Assembly (NCBI GenBank): GCA_021151615.1
Contig: JAGKXA010000219.1
Coordinates: 7,276-12,877 of the forward strand
Length of the DNA stretch: 5,602 nucleotides
Origin: Cellvibrionaceae bacterium
Lineage (GTDB): Bacteria; Pseudomonadota; Gammaproteobacteria; Pseudomonadales; Cellvibrionaceae
Reading direction: 5' to 3'
The position numbers and the translations under genes were made by a program. The notes beneath the pieces were generated by a model. That model was not told the origin of the DNA. It saw only the letters and a list, made by a program, of their open reading frames with translations, and searched no databases. Positions 5,288-5,602 of the stretch are shown here, in pieces (the first letter of the stretch is position 1; each line of letters starts with the position of its first letter).

Positions 5288-5602
5288 TCAACAGCCATAG
5301 CGAAGCCAATCGATGACGGACGCAAATTGAATGAAAACGAGGAAGTGGGAGGCAAGTTTATCGCGGCGCTTGCTTGCTGAGGCCCACCCTTCAGGCGGCA
5401 GAAGTAGTTCTCTACCTTGTAGCGCTGACGATAGAGCTTCTTGGTGAGCCTGCGCTTCTTTCTCCGGTTCGACCTGCTGGGAATGTCATGAGAGGCGCCA
5501 AGCTGCTCAAGTTGTTGACGGAGGGGATCGCTGTCGAAGCCCTTGTCGCCCACTACCAGCAGTCCCTCAGGCGCTTCGAGCAACGGGATGACGTATTTGC
5601 CC
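5288..5602 (-). pseudogene. IS5-family-like DDE transposase, C-terminal part with frameshift
   Basis: The reading frame enters from the right edge and covers the end of the catalytic domain. LLVVGDKGFDSDPLR carries the second catalytic Asp (codon 5547-5545). YRQRYKVENYFCRLK matches the IS4-superfamily Y-(2)-R-(3)-E-(6)-K signature exactly, with the catalytic Glu at 5412-5410. Directly after RLK the frame breaks at about 5387. The original frame continues as unrelated sequence to TAG 5268-5266. Shifting frame at TGG 5386-5384 gives WASASKRRDKLASHFL, then FASVIDWLRYGC and TGA 5290-5288, a typical IS5 C-terminus. A single lost base (for example AAG GxG TGG becoming AAG GGTGG) explains it. The break lies beyond the catalytic Glu, not where programmed frameshifts between IS orfA and orfB occur, and there is no slippery A run. 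The copy is therefore probably damaged, or there is a sequencing error. Confidence 0.82.

Larger units (their letters stand above)
5269..5602 (-). mobile_element. IS5-family-like insertion sequence, one end only (continues past right edge)
   Basis: The element is identified by its transposase (5288-5602) and by an abrupt change from the decayed operon to IS sequence. The boundary is set at the probable terminal repeat beginning GGCCGTGTTTGAAAACC at 5269, about 20 bases beyond the transposase stop, a normal distance for a compact IS. The four bases at 5266-5269 read CTAG, which fits the YTAR target preference described for one IS5 subgroup; a TA target would fit other subgroups. The other end and any target duplication lie outside the window, so the exact boundary and subgroup are inferred. 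Confidence 0.7.

Overview
The window looks like chromosomal DNA from a moderately GC-rich Gram-negative bacterium. My best guess is the Verrucomicrobiota (a Prosthecobacter-like lineage) or, less likely, the Planctomycetes. This is an inference from the types of protein present: a Tat-exported pyruvyl-transferase-like protein, a PIG-L deacetylase with an AHYDDC motif, and a sulfatase remnant. Most start codons also lack a clear Shine-Dalgarno (SD) sequence. No marker gene settles the taxonomy.

Layout. Positions 1-1345 (minus strand) hold nearly all of a 6-phosphogluconate dehydrogenase gene (gnd), whose C-terminal end lies beyond the left edge. A 126-base divergent spacer separates it from three plus-strand genes with gaps of 50 and 62 bases. 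These encode an inner-membrane-anchored protein with a C-terminal OmpA-type peptidoglycan-binding domain (1472-2602), a PIG-L/LmbE-family de-N-acetylase (2653-3339), and a polysaccharide pyruvyl transferase-family protein with a twin-arginine signal peptide (3402-4652). The spacing would allow co-transcription. The contents suggest cell-envelope or surface-glycan work, but nothing ties the three proteins to one pathway.

Right part. From 4653 to the right edge there is no intact gene. Positions 4754-5023 (minus) are a decayed sulfatase N-terminus with a stop codon and no catalytic cysteine. Its start codon overlaps, in a TGATG junction, the stop codon of a second minus-strand reading frame that looks like the C-terminal end of another protein (about 5023-5211). 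An IS5-type insertion sequence follows from about 5269. Its transposase runs off the right edge and carries a frameshift near 5387. The region therefore reads as the remains of a two-gene operon that has decayed next to a damaged insertion sequence.

I did not find a convincing new system. The points most worth a second look are the predicted export of a pyruvyl transferase-like protein, the sulfatase/IS ruin, and a short SD-led reading frame overlapping the start of gnd.
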